A stretch of DNA of 64,000 bases from Prostheceraeus crozeri. Taxonomy: Eukaryota > Platyhelminthes > Polycladida > Euryleptidae. Of this stretch, positions 23,278 through 36,200 are shown in pieces (position 1 is the first letter of the stretch; every line of letters begins with the position of its first letter). The stretch is taken from positions 124,001 through 188,000 of the forward strand of contig CAJQUW010008638.1 of assembly GCA_907163375.1 (NCBI GenBank). The letters run 5' to 3'. The notes below the pieces were generated by a model, which worked only from the letters and a program-made list of their open reading frames with translations, ran no database searches and was not told the origin of the DNA. A program made the translations under genes and the position numbers.

Positions 23278-23531
23278 TGTTACGATCTCACTCGTCAGCT
23301 ATCAATGACGATGATGAACTTTCTATCTTTAATTTTGCTATGTATGATTTCTATTTTCTTTAGCATGATGTTTTCATTTATGTTAGGATAATTTCTATGC
23401 ATGCCTCAAGTTTGAGTTTGAATATGCTCTGGGGGCCATGGATAGGGCCACATGTAGGGGTTGTATGATTCATGCGTAAATACAGATACAGAGTATTAAA
23501 GCCGGGTTCTGATGATACTTACTACGCAACA
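23278..23531 (+). repeat. Gypsy 3' LTR (254 bp)
   Basis: Begins TGTTACGATC and ends ACGCAACA, the TG...CA form of a complete LTR. It directly follows a short purine stretch (gttggggaa) suited to a polypurine tract. Its last ~100 bp recur in inverted orientation at 19860-19974. Confidence 0.85.
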
Positions 23532-24091
23532 GCCGTGAAAACGTTTCTCGATGTCTGATGCCTCTCCGCAACCAAATTTACACCGATTTCTGGTTCTTCC
23601 TCTTTCATTTAGTCAGGCGCAGGCTACAGTGTAGAGAGGATTCAAATATAAAAAGGAATTGTTAACTGAAAAGCCTCTAATCATGCAACTGGTCATTCGA
23701 GACCATTTAGTTGCTGTTAGTCGGCTCCCCGGAAGTCGATGTTTCTCCAAGAAGAATTTCCAGCTTTCGCAACATTTTCAACAGCGTGACAAATAACTGA
23801 TTTTCGAAAGTAGACAGTGATCTCTATTGGTGTTTCGCACTTGTAGATTCTTACTCTTTATCTGCTCAAACCAGTGATGATTCCACTCAAATTAGTGCTA
23901 TGATTGCAGTGATATGGTCATGAATTTGTTCTACGTGTATATTCCACATCATTCAATACAAGACTTATCTATGGAATTCCATATAAATACGTAAGCAGAT
24001 CTGCTTTGCATCCCAAATTCACAGAAAAAATTTATTAGGGTTTGTGAGTTCGCCTAGTATTAAATGAGCTCAATTATTGTTACTTTTTCAG
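23532..24091. other. Upstream region of TEX9 / probable 5' UTR intron
   Basis: No ORF or repeat is recognised here. The stretch ends in ttactttttcag, a good splice acceptor, immediately before the first TEX9 coding exon. This implies a non-coding first exon somewhere upstream. No TATA box or CpG-rich promoter is visible. Confidence 0.4.
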
Positions 24092-24255
24092 GTCTCATGA
24101 ATGGTAGGAACAACTCTCGATCAGGTGGACTTCCGAGAAGCTCGCAACAGACGAAGGAATCTGATCTCTTAAGTCGCGAAGAGGAGTTCCGACTTCGCAA
24201 TGCAGAATTCGAGGCTAAGACAGCGGCTTTAGTTGATGAAGCGGACTCAATACTT
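24092..24255 (+). CDS. TEX9: TEX9 coding exon 1
   Basis: Acceptor ttactttttcag at 24091 and donor gtgagt at 24256. From ATG 24097 it encodes 53 residues including LLSREEEFRLRN and AEFEAKTAALVDEAD, the most conserved N-terminal TEX9 segment. Ends in phase 0. Confidence 0.9.
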
Positions 24256-27200
24256 GTGAGTTTTTGTATGCAAAGCCATTAGGTAGCATAAGTTGCTTGT
24301 AGCTATCTTTAATTTTGTTGAGTACTACCATGTAATTTGCTTACCAACGTCATGGTTGATTTCCTCCTACGCAGAATACACGCACAGGGCTAGTAAATCT
24401 CCTTATCTTCCTTACCGTCTATTTTATATCTCGTACGTCCTTTTCCGTCCTGACAAGCATCTGTATCCCAGTGCAATTAACTCAAATTTTGTGTTGCTTA
24501 TGCAATGTTGGCAGAGAAATTCATGAATTTTAACTATCAAATTTGCTTATGCGTAATGGTTAAAGTTCGGTCTTAAATTAAGCATTATTACCATAGGTGT
24601 GGAATAGTCATTCCATCAATTTACTAGGGCACACATGTGCGTGTCCGAATGTGTTTGGAATTTTCCATCTTTTTCTATCAGCATTTACGAGGTTTGCAGT
24701 TAAGTCACGATCGTCATGAAATGATTAACTCAACTGGCGAGTTTCCCTGTCTCTACATGCCTCCAACTGACAATGAGATCGTCATGGATTTAATAATTAA
24801 TGTGGAGATTGGATGAAATGAACTATGAAATGAATGATGAGCGTTGTCAGTTGTGGAAGTGTTGGAATCACAAAACCAGTGCCTTTTTACTTATCCCTAT
24901 CCGACCCTAGCTCAAAGCCATGCCAGTAACCTAGGGATGGGCAGTTTTCACATACTCGCAGCTCTTACCAGTGAGAGCACCAGCACCTTTCGAGGCGGAC
25001 AGACTTGAACCCCGGACCCAGGAAATTATAGACAGAAAATATAATCTATAATTCCCTGCCCGGACCTTCTGCACCACTGTACCGAGGCGTCGTCCTCAAC
25101 CCCCTGAACTATTCTACCACCTAACTCGTTAACAGGTTAGTAATCCTCATCCTATTGGGAGAGTAGGCAGCGAATTTCTTGAACAGCTTTTCACGAGAGT
25201 GGACCGGTGAAATAATGGCCTTTTGCGGTTCGTTTGTGTTTATCATATTTTTGCTAAGGGGAGATCTAATTGACTCACAGTTTTAACTTTACTCGGCAAT
25301 CAGTGACCATTGCCACACAGCGGATCACAGACCTAAGTTTCAAATTGAGGAAATATGCCTTGACTATTGTGCATAATTGAAAATAGGTTTGGAAGAAGGT
25401 CAGGTTTTTATTGTTACATCTAAATCGTACAAAAGCCAATATATTTCGGCTATTTACACCATAGTCATTATCAAGAAAAGACTGAGATAAGCAAAGATTA
25501 AGGTATAATACACAAAGGATTTAAAATTTTATGCAAAGAATCATAGAATTATCACCGCATATTGGCTTTAACGAATGAATGATATCTATCACGCGTAGAA
25601 TGGAAAGATATCTGGCAGCAGAAATGTGCTGCTAACCCATCTCTTCCAAACCTCCCATCCAAAAATTTGTCATGAAATATAGGCTATAAAAATTGCATAT
25701 AAAAAAAATTCTTTCAGCCTTTCATTTCAGAATGAATTTTTATGCATGCAATTTTTATAGCGTATATTTCATAGCTAATTTTTGGATGGGCGATTGGGGA
25801 GAGATGGGCTAGGAGCACATTTCTACTGCCAGATACCTTTCCATTCTACGCATAATAGATATCATTCATGCGTTAGAGCCAATATGTGGTGCTAATTCGA
25901 TGATTCTTTGCACAAAATTTTAAATCCTTTGTGTATTATATCATAATCTTTGCTTATCTCAGTCTTTTCTTGATAATGGCTATGGTGCAAATAGCCGAAA
26001 TATATTGACTTTTGTACGACTTAGATAATATGATAAATAACTTGATTTCCTTCCAAACCTATTTTCAATTCTAACTTTCAATGTTTCCATAATGGTGTTG
26101 AGCAAAACTGGAAAAGGAGAGTCATCAAAGAAGGATAGCACATCATAACCAATGAAGCGTTCAATCATAGAGTAAGTATGCATAGGTAGAGTGTCGACTC
26201 AAAAAAGGTGTCTGTATACAGTGAAGCCCCGTATGAAACAAGCTGGCTATCAAAAGGGATGAATATTCGCTAACAAGCAGCTTAATTAAGCGTAGATTAA
26301 GCTGATGATCTAGCAAATTTCATGAACTGCATCATAATGCAAGTCCCTGCAAGTGTTTAGGAAAAGTTGAAATCTCATCATAGAGTAGGTATAAGTAGGT
26401 AGAGTATCGACTCAAAAAAGTGTCTGTATACAGTGAAAATTTTTATATGAAAATATTCAGTTTTTGACGTAGATAACGTTCCTGCGGTCCAAAAAATTAT
26501 TTGAGCAGTTTTTAAAAAGCTAAATTTTTGCAAATGTATATACTACCGACATGAAGCTCATTTATAAGTAGTGTGATACAACTTGTATATCAAAAGGAAT
26601 GAATATTTGCTAATATATGTATCTTAATTAAGCGGAAATTAAACTAATTATTTTGAAATTTCATGAGCAAGTCTTCAAGGAAAAGTTGTGATCTTATTGA
26701 GAGTTTCTTGGCTAGGATGTCATGTTTTTAATTCAATTTTCAGCGGAATGATTTAATGATTCACAAGGCGTCATTTCTTGAATATGAATAGTAATGTGAA
26801 CCTATTTACATCTTATGAAGTTAATTATGATCAGTTTCTTTGATTACGATGTTTTTCTCATTCAGCAGCAGTTTGTGATATGATCGCGCTTCAGAAATTA
26901 TCTTATTCTGATCTATCCTTAATAGTTATGGTAGCCCATCGAATTGGTAATTAAACAAACTATATTACTTCTCCAAGCTGTCATGACATGGAGGATTTAT
27001 GGAATATTATTCTTTATTCTGTATTGCTATCATGATCAGTCAAATTAGTGTACATTTCTCCAAAAAGATTGTAAAAGCTGGACATCTCGACCTGGTCTCG
27101 ACTCATGTTTATTTAATGAAATCGAAACTGTATACACATTGGGGATTTAATAAATGCCGAGTTACCACTCTACCTAATATACTTACTCTATGCGTTTAAT

Positions 27201-30200
27201 TGTGATAAAGAATATTAGGATCAAAAATGGAAGTCTATCCTACACTGACTGCTTTGTCAGTATTTTTCGCAGAATTAGATTTATCTGCATGCGCTTCGGT
27301 TTCCTAGAAAGGAAGAATCATATCTAACCTCAATGTCGAAATGGCACATCACAGAATTAGACAACTTGCTCCTTCTCGAATGGATAATTCGTGTATCGCT
27401 TGTTATATGAAATGGCAAACAATAAGCTGTCAGCAGAGGACACCAGAGCCAGTGAGAGATGTGTGCGTGCTGTGATATCACCTTGTACACACCAAAACAC
27501 ACATCGCCTGGCTAACATTCGATTCAGCGTATGCACTATACAGTGAGAAATGCCGAGGAGAGAATTTGAAAACATCAGAAGAACTAATTTTCGCACGCCT
27601 GCTACTTTTTTTAGTAATGATCGGAAGGGCCAACATTGTGGAGAAAACTTGTATGCAGTGATCTGAATTCTTCGAATCTGAAGGAATTTTGGCAATCGGA
27701 GCACTTTGCTGGAACTCACATTAATCCGCAAACGACTTTTTTCCTATCTCTAAGGTATAAGTAACTCCTTTTTGCCCACTTAGTAGATTCCTCGATGTGC
27801 CGGCGATTTTGAATAAATCACACTTCTAGTAAACCGAAGCAGATAAACAAAATATTTAATTCTGTGGCATTTTTAGTAACATTTCCTAATTTCACACTTT
27901 ATTTCTTTCATGCTACTATACAGTTAAATGGCAGTATAAATAACTTCGAATTTTAGCACGTAGTACTTGAATAGGTCAAATGTCTGCGTGTTTAATGTTA
28001 TCAATCGGTGGTTAAATTGAGTTGCACTCCTAGTACTGTGATTGATTAGTGCTGTTTTCTGGCTTCACTTTTACTTCTGCCTGCCTGAAGACGAGTGAAG
28101 CTCTCGGAAGCTCGCGCATAATGAAATTTCGAATGCGAGATTGGTTTTCTTAAGTAGTAAATGTTTACAAATTACATAAATCTCGGAGAAGAACTGTTCC
28201 ACATCTAGTTGAAACTGAAACACCATATGTATGTATAGGTCTACAGTGATCTTAGATGTTGCAGGGAGTTGAACGACCTGAAATCCTGGAAAAATCAGTT
28301 AATTTGATGGAACCTGGAAAAATCAGTTAATTTGATGGAACCTGGAAAAGTCAGGGAATTTTGATATTTATCCTGGAAAATGAAAAATTGCTATTGCTAC
28401 TTGAAAAATGTATGCGGCAAAATAAAAATCTTAGTGCTGGTTTCAGATTCATGTTTTATGTTCGGTGACAACACTAGGCTAAGTGGTTGGTTTTTTTGAT
28501 TGTTGCAACTGTTGTAACGATATGGCACGGATAGTTACTAAAACACTTTAATAAGTTGAATGAACTGAAGCCAAAAGAATCACAAAAATGGTAGAGATGC
28601 AATTTCCTATAACTTGCATTTATAACTGTTCATTTGCACCATCATAGTGTTTTGCTGGTTGCACAACGATTGATAAAAGATTGCACTCGTGCGTGTTGCA
28701 GTAAAAATCTGTTCAAGTTCCCAGTTTCCAAAGGAATTATTGTCTGCGAGAAATTACGCATCTTGTTACAAAGACGCGAAACGAGTGAATGCAGAAAAAC
28801 AGGTCCAAGAAACAAATCCGACGATTATTGAAAGCGAAAGGTAGCAGTGGTAAAAGACAAATAGGATGAACAGAAACGTCTTCGGAAACTACTATTGAAA
28901 ATCACAAATGACATACAAGAGCATGTATTTTAGATTTTATTAGTTAATATTTTATCATTCTTAAGAGTATTTGTACATGATAATCACAATTGTCTTCCCT
29001 TAACCAAATATTACCGAGAAAATTTGAAATTTGTTAAGCTTGTAAAGTGTTGCATAGCATTATTTATTAATTTTTTCCAAAGCTTAAATCAGCTACAGCC
29101 TCATATCACGTTTGTCATAATCAATCGCAGAAAGTGATCGAACGAAATCTTGTGTAATTTCTGCCCACCACACATGTACTTGTATGTATCTAAAGAATTA
29201 AAATCCAAATTTAAGATAATATAAATAAATAATGAATGATGACAAAATAACTTTAGTAGACGACTAGACGTACAAGGGCAGTACGCGTATCACTACTCAT
29301 AATTAAAATATATTGCAATACCGGGGCGTATCTCATTCTGCTCGCTCGATAGGCATTTGAAATGAAGTTGAACATGTAGTGAAGAAATTTTGAATCAGAG
29401 AAATTCATCCTGACCTTCTGTTTGATACTCTGTGTTGGGTAATGATTCAATGACAATTAATTTGCAATATTTTTTTGTAGAAAGATCAAGAGAGTGTTCT
29501 TAACAACACCCTTCTGTCAAATGTAAACGCTGATGACTTTCTGAAGTAAGTATTGATACAAGTGATTCCTTACCTTTCCGCATAATGAAAAATTAAATTT
29601 CATTTCAGGGGCTTGGAAGATGTTGACGATTACTCTAAAGTTAGAAAATCGAAGGTCGGAAACAGGAATAGTTCAGCATTTAGAGAGCAGCCTGTAATGT
29701 AAGTGCATTCATTGAATACTTAGATTTGAGTGTTTTCCTATGATGTTCAATTTTTTTCCACAGATTTTTCATTTCATTAGTATTATATTCAAAAACTAGT
29801 CTATGTCGTCACAGAAAACATTCTCCGTTCAATGGCAGGGTATTTAAGTATGCCATTAAATCTCAGATCAACAGTGTAACCCTAGTCCACACAGTCATGT
29901 GTCTCAGATCGTGCATCATCTTTTGGCGTGGTCTCCGTGGCACAGGGGTTAAGTGCTTGGGCCAGCGTTCTTCCGGTCCAGTGTTCGAGCTCCGAAAGTG
30001 TCATCAGAGGTCATCAGGAAGGGCATCCGGGCTAAAAGATCACAACGCTACAGATAAAAAATCTGACTATGTCAACACCGTGAAACCCCTTTATGGGCGA
30101 GTAGTGATGCTACATCAAAACAACATATTCCGTCAAACCCCAGTATGGGGAGTAGTGACGCTACATGAAAACTCAATTCGAATTTCCATACCTTATTGAA

Positions 30201-33200
30201 CTGAGAGTAAGATTAGTAAGATGTCGCATGCTTGACTTTAGCTGTCTTGCTAATGAATTGGAAAGTGTATATTATGAATGACACCTTTTTACTGACTTAC
30301 TGTTTTTTTCTGTCCGACAATTTACACGACGAATGTTTAATCGCGTGCACGAGAACTCTATGATGAGTTTAACGTGTCGATTTATGTATGATTGTTCTCC
30401 AGGTGAAGCGCAGTCAAGGTGCTCATCAAAGAAATACGTTGAAAAATACATTTGTTCGAATAAACATATGATCTTTATTGGTCTATGAAGGCAAATTCAA
30501 GCTAATAAAAAATGTGTGACGAGGCTTCGTTGTCCACCCTTTTCTCTACGAAATTATCGATTGTTTAATTGGCAGATCCGTTGAGTCCTCGTCTGATAGG
30601 CGGATGATTCTGTCTACGGTGTCTGAATTTCACTCAACCTGATCACTGGGATCAGGTTTGCACAAAAAGCGGTTCTGTCCACTCAGGTATATTTTATAAC
30701 TCGCGACGTTGATGAGAAAAATATAGACATCAGATTACTATTTAATCAGTCATTTTGAAAAAGGATGAATATTTTACGATCGATTGGCCTAAGCACTGAA
30801 AAGGTTTGCATGCGCGGAAATTTTACGCTTTTGAAAAGCAATTTATTCATATGATGATGAATGATGAAGCTTTTTACGTCACTACTCCCCATACTTGGGG
30901 CTTGGACGGTGCTGACATAGTCAGACTTATGGAGCGTTGTAGCACTTTTAGTCCGGATGCCCTTCCTGCCGACTTCCAATGACACCTTCGGGGCTCGACC
31001 TCTGGACCAAAAGATCGCTAGGCCAAGCACTTAACCACTGTGCCACGGAGACCACAGAGTTTGCTATTTCGCCAGCGCTTCTTTTTAGTATTAGTATGAT
31101 GTTAAACTACAGCCAAAGTTTACTTAACTAGCAGTTAACTACACGTAGTAGCCTATAATGAAAGATGTGACCATTTATAGTTGCGAAAATAGGAAGTGGG
31201 AATAGGCTAAATGTTGAGCAAAGTTATGCTGTTACACGTGTATAGTCTAATGTATATTTTGTGACCACCTGTGAAAACTCCGTGAGGATGTCGATGTATA
31301 ACTACATAACATGTTAGTATATTTTCCATCAATGAAGACTTGGCCTATTCCTCAGTTTCTATTGTTTTACATCCAAATCTATCTACTGGAATTGATTTTC
31401 AGACCTCCAGGGCGATCCCATGTTATCTCAGAATCGACTGATGATCCGACTAATTTGCTGTTAAAGGAAATCCGTCGTAACTTAACCGATCAGTTGCCAG
31501 CTCGCGATGACGAGGAAAGTTGTGACGCTGTTGGTGGACATGGTGATGAGGATGAAAATGAAGATGAAGAAGCAGTAAGTCTTCACTGAATCAAACATAC
31601 TGTGTTTGCGATAAAGTCTTGAAAGTAAAAAATAATTGTATAGGCAACACGAAAACAGACGGCCTGCTAGTTCTGGATCAAATTTATAAACCCACATATT
31701 AGTTAATAATAATAGTTAAGCGATTGAAGTTCTCCTTTTGTCACGTTCATGATCTGTATGGCTGACCCAGGGAGGCCGATTGGTTCACATAGGCCCATGT
31801 TGCTGATTAAAGTTAACTTTTCTACCGGTTCATTCAACGAAGGTCTGTATTCTGGACTGTGCTACTAATGGTCATCCTGTTTACCGCCACGAGGACAGCT
31901 GACCGCCAGCAAATTCTGGTGCGTTGTCGGCACATTATTCAGAATTCCAAATCGCGCTAGCACTACTCGAAGATGATCGACAACGGCTTCGGTATCCCCG
32001 ATTTCGGCGCTTTCAGTCATCCACAGTAGGAATCTGCCATCACCAATCGTATCAACCTTATGGATCGTGTAATTTTTGTTATTAGGAATATTAGAACGAT
32101 GTTGAATGTAGATTGGTCTGCATTATTCAACTGCACATCAATGTAATGCTGATAGTCATTGCTGTTCGAATTCAAATATGCTGAGAGCTTCTATAGTAAA
32201 ATCGTTGCGGTCAGGATTGCAAGATACATACAGAGTATGCAATACACATATCATATTGCAATGAGTACTCAATGCTGCTAAATGTACAGTTTGAATTTCA
32301 TGGACATGAACTGTGGATATACAGTCTGCGACATTTATTAGGACCACCCATATTTTTTTGGCTTTAAACAGCTAGCTACTTGTTTATGTCATATTATCTT
32401 TCACCCTTGTCAATACATTAAATAGGCATATACAGTATGTCAACAATATACCATAACATAGACATCTATTGATCAATAGAACAGACACCAGACACTCAAA
32501 CACAAAAATTGACCGCGACATATTATTAGGACCACCTTCGACATTTAGATCAAAATTGTCTTTTGGACATGATAGCGCTGCGTTATTGTTTTTATAATAA
32601 GCTATCCAAATGTCTTTCGTAATAATTTCGCATGTAGCCAACGCTTCATGATAGCCCGTTAATGTTCTGAAAGGTTTACGTCGGAGATGGCCTTTCCAAC
32701 AAGGTGGCGCTGATGTCATCAACATATTTCTTCACAACACGGACAGTGTGGGACAACACGACGTGATTTGTCCCTCTTGCCGAACGGTAGGCCTACGCTC
32801 TCAAAATCGGCCATCTGTTAGCGCAGATTTTCATCATGTGCCACAACGTCGTCGTCGCTTTGTTGCATAAGAATGTCCAGAAGTCATATTCCATTGAACA
32901 AGCGGTGGACGACTTTGTAACATAACAATTAGTAGCAATTTCATACTGAGAAACTCTTCGCACAACAAAACTCCCATCGAGCCACTTACGCTTGCGTTCG
33001 ATCCGTTTTTAACTCTGAATTCAGATTTTCCACGTTGAGCCTACACATAAATCGAATTGATAGATATCTATGTTATATCAATAGCACAGATACCTGGTCT
33101 CCATGATGCAAGGCAAATCAAGGATCGATTTGATAATAAACATCAATGTCATTATTGATGACCGATAACAGTGCGCGTGCGCAAGCGATGACACACACAC

Positions 33201-36200
33201 ACACACATACACCACACAAAAGTGAAAGTTTCTCAAATGCGCCTTTCTCACAGCAAGCAGACAATGCACACATAGGGCAACCAGAACACATAATAAGCAT
33301 TGCTAAGAAATCGCCATGAACGTAAATAACTGATAATAATAGAATTTTATCCAGCTTTATTATGTCTAAAAGAAAGTTCTTATCTAAATGTCGAAGGTGG
33401 TCCTAATAATATGTCTCGGTCAGTTTTTATGTTTGAGTGTCTGGGGCCAGTTGCATATATAACTTTCATAACCTAATTATTATTGAAAGTCATAATTGTA
33501 TTGAAGTTTTGCGTTGCATATAACTCAAACTGAAATGTCATAAGCTTGAAAAAGTTCATAAGTGCACCAGATAGAAATTTTCAGTGAAAGTCATAAGTGT
33601 GCGTTGCATAAACATTTACTCATGAATCTTCTCGAGGGAAATCCAATGGATTTCCTTCAATATTTGCTTATGACTTTCATTAAATCGGAACGGCTATGAA
33701 TAAGTGATTGTAAAGCGAAAAGACATGGCAGATTTCAACAGCTCTTCAAGTAACGATGACGACTCATACATGGAGTCATTTGAATTAACTCAGCGACGAC
33801 CTCGGATTTTTCGTGAGCGTATTAACTTTAGCAGACTTCCCGACGAGAACATATCCCGATTCAGGCTCAATGATGATACATTGAATTCAATCATCGATCG
33901 CGTTCATATATATCTTGAGCATCCCACCAGTCGGAATTATGCACTTACATCGAAACAGCAAGTTATGGATGGTTGCTTTGAGATTCCTTTCTACGAGAGA
34001 TAATTTCACCACAATAGCTGATTCTCACAGAACACAAATCGACGGTTTCTAGAACTATTCATCGATTTGTTGACGCTGTTAACGAACATCTTTTCAACGA
34101 TATCATAAGTTTTGAGGAAGAGTCTGAAACCCAAACAAGAGTACAGAAATTTTTCGATATAGCTGAACTTCCGGCCGTCGTGGGAGCTATTGACGGAACT
34201 TAAGAAACATCAAGATACCAGTTGAAAATGAGCACAATTACGTTGATCGACATGGCTATCATAGCATAAACGTTATGGTAGTCGCCGGACCGGACCTCCG
34301 CATTCTACACCTGTCAGCTAAGTGACCGGGTAGTGTTTCGATTCCCGTGTATTCCGCAACAGCCAACTGTGTGATCGGCTGAACTCTGGTTGGCGACCTC
34401 ATCCCTTGGGCTACCTAATGGGGACTCTGGATACGCTGATATAAACTTTTTATTGACACCACTTTTGAATAGTGTCAGTGACCAGCAAGTTCGATTTGAT
34501 CGAGCTAACAAGAAAACCAGTCGCGTTGTGGAATGAACATTTGGATTAATGAAACAGAGACTTCGATGCATATTTGGTCGCCTTCCTTTCGAACTACAGT
34601 TTTCTTGTGAAGTTATCAAATGTTACGCTATACTACATAATATGGCTTTATCGTGTAATGCATCATTTAATATTGAAGAAGATATCCATGGAAGCGATGA
34701 TTCTGAGAACATTATCGAGGAAGATGGAATGGATTTTCCAGGAGAAAATGAAGATGACGTTGAGAATCCTGATCTGCAATCTCGTCGAAGTGAAGTGATA
34801 CAACTCATGTAATATTGTGGATATATTTTTTACATCTTTTACTATGCATAGTGTGCGCTATACTTTCATAGGAGTTTCAGTATAGCTGCAATAAACAGTT
34901 TTTGATAATTTGAAAATGTCTTGACTAAGAAAGCATATTTTGTTGATACGGAAGAGTCAAGAATAATTTGATGTTATCTTATTTATTTTATGATGCTATC
35001 AATTTCAATCACTTCTCAGTGATCATCTTCAGCCAAAAAGGAATTTTAACGTTGACTTATACATAAGATTCAAAATATTTTGTACAATGATATCATAAAA
35101 ATATGACATGGAAGGGATGATATAGGAAATAGGGAATAGAGATATGCATGAGGTAGGTAGTACTGGGTTACATAGTATCAGTAGCATAGAAAACAATGAC
35201 CTGACTGAGAAGTTAGTGGTACATAAGTAAATTTTGAATCACAAGTATCAGAAAAAGAGTTCATGTTTGTTGTTGATTGATGGTTTAAACCTGTTGATAT
35301 AAAAAAGCTTCTCTTAGACGAAGGTTGCTTGCATCGTGGTCATGTGCCAGAATTGATGCTATGATGTTTTCGCTTGACAGCTGTTCAAATGCCTTCTGGT
35401 GAAGAATCAGCAGATAACCAAATTAAAAGTGTCTTTCGACTAGAAAAAATAGATATTCGGCTAACAAGAAAAAGTAGAACACTAAGAAATGCGAACTCAG
35501 AACAAGATCAACGCTGCAACTTATCGAATTGCCCTCTGCTTTTCTCTACGTAAGCAAGAAGTGCAAGAAGAAAAGCATTGTTTATCAGATCTCTCGCTCT
35601 AAATGCCACCAATTTTACATCGGCAGCACTGTGCGATTTTTCTATATTCTCTGCAAAGAGCATATGACAACTGAGGTACTTCCAGCCTTTACCGTTAGAT
35701 GGATCACTTCCATATAGGCGCTTGAAATCTTTCAGGATTTCTTCCCACCCATTGTTTTTATCTTTTTACTGCCCTAGCGAGTTGCTCAGAATGTACCAAA
35801 CAGAACGCTCTTCTGTTCGAGAATGAGTGTCAAAAGATGAATATTTCTCTACGACATCGCTAGGGTATCACAGACTCACAGTTCAGCACACCAATAAATG
35901 ATGAGACTCGCACTCGTTGTGCTCGCGGTTTCTGAGAAATTGGTGTCTGTCAGCGCTAAAAATAGATCGGTAGTGATGGATGGCCTGACAAAATTAGTGA
36001 TCGCTCTTTGTAACGTTCATGAAGATTTTCATAAGTGTCATGAAGTCGCCTATGAAAATGAACTTATAACTATAAGTCTATATGCAACAAGTTGTCACAA
36101 GGCTTATGAACATTTTCGATGGTTATGACTTATGAAAGTCATAAGCAGTTGACATTTATATGAAACAGGCCCCTGGTGTCTGTGCTATTGATTGATAGAT

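Larger units (their letters stand above)
19560..23531 (+). mobile_element. Ty3/gypsy LTR retrotransposon, broken and rearranged
   Basis: A fossil gypsy element, mainly on the + strand. Parts in order: a CCHC zinc knuckle of gag near 20.0 kb; aspartic protease (DTGAEVNVI, about 20.2 kb); reverse transcriptase (about 20.6-21.1 kb, with CADLRKLNQN and YIDDIVVF); RNase H (about 21.2-21.7 kb); integrase (about 22.0-22.9 kb, with VDLTGP and LVSDNGRSF); a short C-terminal tail without an obvious chromodomain; and one complete right LTR. The left end is not a direct LTR: part of the LTR plus leader sits there in inverted orientation (19560-19974). The element is broken, with several breaks (about four or five). 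No target duplication is recognised. It is clearly older than the BEL element. Confidence 0.9.
33444..36172 (+). mobile_element. PIF/Harbinger DNA transposon, inactivated
   Basis: 2729 bp with terminal inverted repeats GGGCCAGTTGCATATATAAC and, at the right, the inverse of GGGCCTGTTTCATATAAA. It is flanked by a 3-bp duplication CTG (33441-33443 and 36173-36175). The unfilled target, gtgtctggtgtct, survives in the other arm of the host element near 32490. Coding parts are HARBI1-like transposase pieces (33704-34812). A Penelope fragment occupies 34.9-35.7 kb. A 3-bp duplication fits the superfamily, whose usual target is TWA, so CTG is off-consensus. Confidence 0.88.

Noticed and set aside
27357-27731. 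124-codon minus-strand ORF in TEX9 intron 1
   Set aside because: No domain, signal peptide, splice context or codon bias; length is within what chance gives in 64 kb on six frames.
29928-29995. A true tRNA gene
   Set aside because: A and B boxes are present but arms do not fold into a cloverleaf and the sequence continues into a SINE body.
32384-32725. 113-codon minus ORF as a transposase fragment of the inverted-repeat element
   Set aside because: It covers one arm and part of the centre but shows no catalytic or DNA-binding motif.
33191-33213. CA/TG run as a possible functional microsatellite
   Set aside because: Only about ten dinucleotides and interrupted; ordinary simple repeat.
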